From Actinomyces sp. HMSC035G02 (GTDB lineage Bacteria > Actinomycetota > Actinomycetes > Actinomycetales > Actinomycetaceae), in NCBI GenBank assembly GCA_001838165.1, contig KV835905.1:6092-37268 (forward strand): DNA of 31,177 nucleotides. The letters are read 5' to 3'. A program made the position numbers and the translations under genes. Positions 28,995 through 31,177 of the stretch are shown one piece after another. Numbering within the stretch: the stretch's first letter is position 1; each line of letters begins with the position of its first letter. Under the pieces are notes generated by a model that was not told the DNA's origin, made no database searches, and was given only the letters and a program-made list of their open reading frames with translations.

Positions 28995-29453
28995 GTGACC
29001 ACTCCAATTCCCCAGGCCCCGGACCCGAATACTTCCCCCGGATACGGCGGCCAGCAAGTGCCCAATCCTCCACAGGCCGAGGGCCTGCCGCAGGAAGCCA
29101 CGCAGCCCGCAATGCAGCAGAATTGGGGGCAGATGCCCGTGGATGCCGGGATGCAAGCGGGCTTTGCGCAGGCTGGGCCCGCGGCCTACGGGCCTGCGGT
29201 GCCCGCGCGGCGTCGTAGGTCGTACATGCCGGCGGTTATTTTGTTTGGAATTGGCTTGCTGCTTACGATTTTGCCCCTCATAGCTACGCTATTCCTTGGC
29301 CGTGCTACCAACGGCTTCCAACACAATAGCGATACTCTATTTTCGTTCTTAGGGCAGTTGTTCTACGCCCTGCCCATCGGCATCATCCTGATCCTGGTCT
29401 CTGGCATCGTGGCAATCTTGGTTGCTGTGATGAACTCATCCTCAAAGAGCTGA
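28995..29453 (+). CDS. Array membrane protein, two-segment subfamily (152 aa)
   Basis: GTG after AAGGAACACCA. The longest tail of the set (~75 residues): GYGGQQVPNPPQAEGLPQEA, TQPAMQQNWGQMPVDAGMQA, then PARRRR, segment MPAVILFGIGLLLTILPLIA, an outward loop, and YALPIGIILILVSGIVAILV. Matches the 27520 and 22814 layout, without LNxxP. Last gene of the array; a strong terminator follows 15 nt later. Confidence 0.84.
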   Translation: MTTPIPQAPDPNTSPGYGGQQVPNPPQAEGLPQEATQPAMQQNWGQMPVDAGMQAGFAQAGPAAYGPAVPARRRRSYMPAVILFGIGLLLTILPLIATLFLGRATNGFQHNSDTLFSFLGQLFYALPIGIILILVSGIVAILVAVMNSSSKS

Positions 29454-29467
29454 TCCTGAGAGACGAT

Positions 29468-29512
29468 AGACCCCGCGTCGAACCACCAAACGGCGGCGAC
29501 GCGGGGTCTTTT
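29468..29512. terminator. Bidirectional terminator at the end of the array
   Basis: A 13-bp stem (AGACCCCGCGTCG at 29468-29480, CGACGCGGGGTCT at 29497-29509) with a 16-nt loop, then TTTT on the plus side. It separates the array from the convergent subtilase gene. Confidence 0.9.
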
Positions 29513-29517
29513 CTGTC

Positions 29518-30726
29518 CTACTTGGCGTGGTAGCGGGGGCTGGTGCCCAGGTGGATTGGTGTGGGGACATCCGTGTCTTTCAGGATGCTTTCGTCGAGGC
29601 CGCGGTAGGTGTAGGTGGAGTCTCCAGCGATGTCTCGGGGGTCGACGAGGCCGGCGAGGTACTGCTGGGAGTCCTCGTTGGTGGGGCCGAGGCGATCGTT
29701 GCCCTTGTCCATGATCGGGTTCTCGTCGGGGTACTGGGAGGGATCGGTATTGACCATGGCTCCGGGGTCTGCTCCGCCGTACCCGATGTACTTGTTCCAC
29801 CCGTCTTGGTCAGTGCGAGCTGTGTGCGTGAGCAGTTGGAGGAGTTGGTTGCTGGTGGCGTTGGGCCACTTCTGCTTGGCCAGGGCCAGGAAGCCTGCGA
29901 CCAGGGGCGTGGCGTTGGAGGTACCGTACGCGTTGATGTTGGTGCCGGTCTCGAAGTCGTGAGCGACCATGGGGCCTCCCACAGCGGCCACGGTCACGCC
30001 TTTGCCCCACGAGGAGTATTCGGCGCGTTTGCCGGAGGTGTCGATGGCGCTGACACTGACCACCCCGGACCACTTGCCATAGCTATCAATAGTACTTTCC
30101 TCGTTGTCGTTTCCTGCGCCGCTCACCACGATTACGCCCAGGGCGTTGGCGCGGGCGATCGCCCACTTCACCGAGTCGCTCACCTGTCCATTTGTCGCGG
30201 AGATGCTGATGATTTGTGCGCCGTCGGTGATCGCCTGATTGATCAGCCATTCGGGCTCGTCGAGGTTGTTGCCGTGGTGGCCTCGGCAATCGGACTCCGC
30301 CTTGTCCCCTTGCTTGATGTAGTTCGTACGGTAGGCAAGGAGTGTTGCGTCGGGTGCGACTCCGTACTCTTTGGAGACCAGGAGCGAGGCCATGGCCGTG
30401 CCGTGGCTCTTGGATTGTGTGCCGGAGGTGACGGTGCACGGTGTTTTGTCGATGACGGTGGCGCCTGCCAGCTCGGGGACGCTGGTGTCGACCTCGCCGT
30501 CAAGGAGTGCGATGGTGACGCCCTTGCCGGTGTAGCCCTTGGCCCGCGCCTGATCGAGGTGGTAGTAGGCGAAGTAGGACTGGTCGGCCGCCGTGATGGG
30601 GTCGGCGGCGTGCGCGGGAGCGGCGGGCAGGGCGATGGCCCCGGCCGCCAGGGCCAGGATCATCGCACACGCACCCGCGAGCCGCAGCCGCCGAGGGCGA
30701 TCGGACGTGTGGTTGGTGGTCACCAT
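29518..30726 (-). CDS. Secreted subtilisin-like (S8) serine protease, mycosin-like
   Basis: A 402-residue exported protease. Signal peptide: basic RPRRLRL, hydrophobic core, likely cut after PAHA (~residue 40). Catalytic triad: Asp76 in ALLDGEVD, His108 in SHGTAMASLL, Ser270 in GTSNATPLVAGF, with oxyanion Asn206 in SGAGND. Cys97 and Cys147 could form a disulfide. Position beside a T7SS PPE-like gene, size and motifs recall mycosins (MycP), which process ESX substrates. However, no C-terminal membrane segment is visible (the protein ends HLGTSPRYHAK), so it would be released or held by partners. ATG at 30726 overlaps the upstream stop; GTG at 30723 is an alternative. Confidence 0.85.
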   Translation of the reverse strand: MVTTNHTSDRPRRLRLAGACAMILALAAGAIALPAAPAHAADPITAADQSYFAYYHLDQARAKGYTGKGVTIALLDGEVDTSVPELAGATVIDKTPCTVTSGTQSKSHGTAMASLLVSKEYGVAPDATLLAYRTNYIKQGDKAESDCRGHHGNNLDEPEWLINQAITDGAQIISISATNGQVSDSVKWAIARANALGVIVVSGAGNDNEESTIDSYGKWSGVVSVSAIDTSGKRAEYSSWGKGVTVAAVGGPMVAHDFETGTNINAYGTSNATPLVAGFLALAKQKWPNATSNQLLQLLTHTARTDQDGWNKYIGYGGADPGAMVNTDPSQYPDENPIMDKGNDRLGPTNEDSQQYLAGLVDPRDIAGDSTYTYRGLDESILKDTDVPTPIHLGTSPRYHAK

Positions 30727-31177
30727 TGGCGGGGATCCCATCCGTCGTCCTTCTGGGAGGCGGGCTTCAGGTCCTTGTCCGAGCCGTAGGTCTGCGACAT
30801 CGGATTGACGTAGCCCGGGGGCAGCGCATCGTCCTCGTCGTCCTCGAACTTGAAGGCCTCGTACTTGCGCCGGCGCCCCTTCTTGTCATCCTTGCCGCCA
30901 CCGGCACCCGCGCCGGCACCGGCACCCATGAAGCCGCCCATGCCGGGCCGCCCGGCCGCGCCCGAACCGCCAGAGGTGCTGCCGGCACCCGCCTTTCCAG
31001 CGGCTCCGGCAGCTCCGCCCGTGCCGTTCGTGCCCGTCAGGCCGGTTGTCCCGCCCGACGCGCTCGCGCTACCGGGTAGACCGCCGGAGCCAAGGCCGCC
31101 AACGGAGGACGACCCTCCGCGCAGCCCGCCGAGGCCGCCTGCACCCAGCCCGCCACGACCGGAGGCTCCCAGGCCGC
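30720..31177 (-). CDS. Gly-rich protein, C-terminal part; PPE-like T7SS substrate style (cut by window edge)
   Basis: About 152 codons are visible, open to the window edge, with no start. A long Gly/Ala/Ser/Leu repeat region (units such as GLGAGGLGGLRGG and SGGSGAAGRPGMGG) ends in a charged stretch (KDDKKGRRRKYEAFKFEDDE) and a C-terminus PPGYVNPMSQTYG, finishing WDPRQW. Gly-rich low complexity followed by a charged, Trp-ending tail is the style of actinobacterial PPE-like/ESX-associated proteins. The family domain itself lies outside the window, so this is inference. Its stop overlaps the protease start, so the two are cotranscribed. Confidence 0.65.
   Translation of the reverse strand, partial: GLGASGRGGLGAGGLGGLRGGSSSVGGLGSGGLPGSASASGGTTGLTGTNGTGGAAGAAGKAGAGSTSGGSGAAGRPGMGGFMGAGAGAGAGGGKDDKKGRRRKYEAFKFEDDEDDALPPGYVNPMSQTYGSDKDLKPASQKDDGWDPRQW

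Larger units (their letters stand above)
21574..29453 (+). repeat. Tandem array of paralogous small membrane-protein genes
   Basis: Twelve related genes or gene pieces on the plus strand, interrupted only by the HAD gene. Three layouts are visible. (a) Modules with [IVM]N[LI]xGxxxG and GxxLNxxP: 24089, 25658, 26207, 26958, 27973, 28494 and, doubled, 24661. (b) Two-segment forms with YxxPxG: 22814, 27520, 28995. (c) Forms without the Pro/Gln tail, sharing a VILGFVxLGSVVY segment: 21574 and 22282. The 26783 piece is a truncated member. Confidence 0.75.

Noticed and set aside
1..31177. tRNA, rRNA, insertion sequences, prophage or integrase genes
   Set aside because: I looked for these but saw no tRNA-like cloverleaf followed by genes, no transposase or integrase motifs, and no rRNA sequence in the window.

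Overview
The window is high-GC DNA with Actinobacterial hallmarks. These are a CmtR/P-type ATPase metal pair of mycobacterial type, leaderless promoters with TANNNT -10 boxes, and a glycine-rich gene resembling type VII secretion (T7SS) PPE-like proteins beside a mycosin-like subtilase. Gene content and small Pro/Gln-tailed membrane proteins fit an Actinomycetaceae chromosome (Actinomyces/Schaalia type). That assignment is inference from style, not from a marker gene.

Layout: 1-878 is lower-GC, repeat-bearing DNA without a convincing gene. 879-3275 is a metal-resistance cassette (cmtR, an SPC-type P1B ATPase, and a truncated LLM-oxidoreductase remnant). 3487-7527 is an operon of a DASS carboxylate transporter, a soluble histidine kinase with a cyclic-nucleotide-binding domain, and a stand-alone receiver protein. 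7591-10544 holds housekeeping-type single genes (unknown protein, nitroreductase, alpha/beta hydrolase, lipoprotein), several apparently leaderless. 10621-11447 is a GNAT/DUF1778 toxin-antitoxin pair. 11625-14150 is a polar amino acid ABC importer. 14700-18045 holds a cupin_5 protein, an amidohydrolase/nucleoside-deaminase-like enzyme and a divergent S-adenosylhomocysteinase-like protein that lacks the usual active-site histidines. 18623-20712 is a LolD/FtsX-type ABC exporter.

Scattered through 14384-21037 are three paralogous genes for short, highly charged helical proteins (50, 74 and 70 aa). Each has the same architecture: TAGGNT -10 box, a hairpin at the predicted 5' end of the mRNA, a strong Shine-Dalgarno (SD) site, and a terminator hairpin after the gene.

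21574-29453 is the most unusual part: an array of about a dozen small membrane-protein genes, most with Pro/Gln/Gly-rich N-terminal tails and 2-4 membrane segments (DUF4190-like by general look). The array is interrupted only by a HAD phosphatase gene. It carries clear footprints of tandem duplication: a copied HAD 3' end, copied promoter/leader segments, near-identical paralog pairs, a doubled gene, a truncated gene and a frameshifted gene. It ends at a terminator, after which a secreted subtilase and a Gly-rich PPE-like gene run in from the right edge on the opposite strand. I infer a cell-envelope gene family under active expansion; its function is unknown to me.
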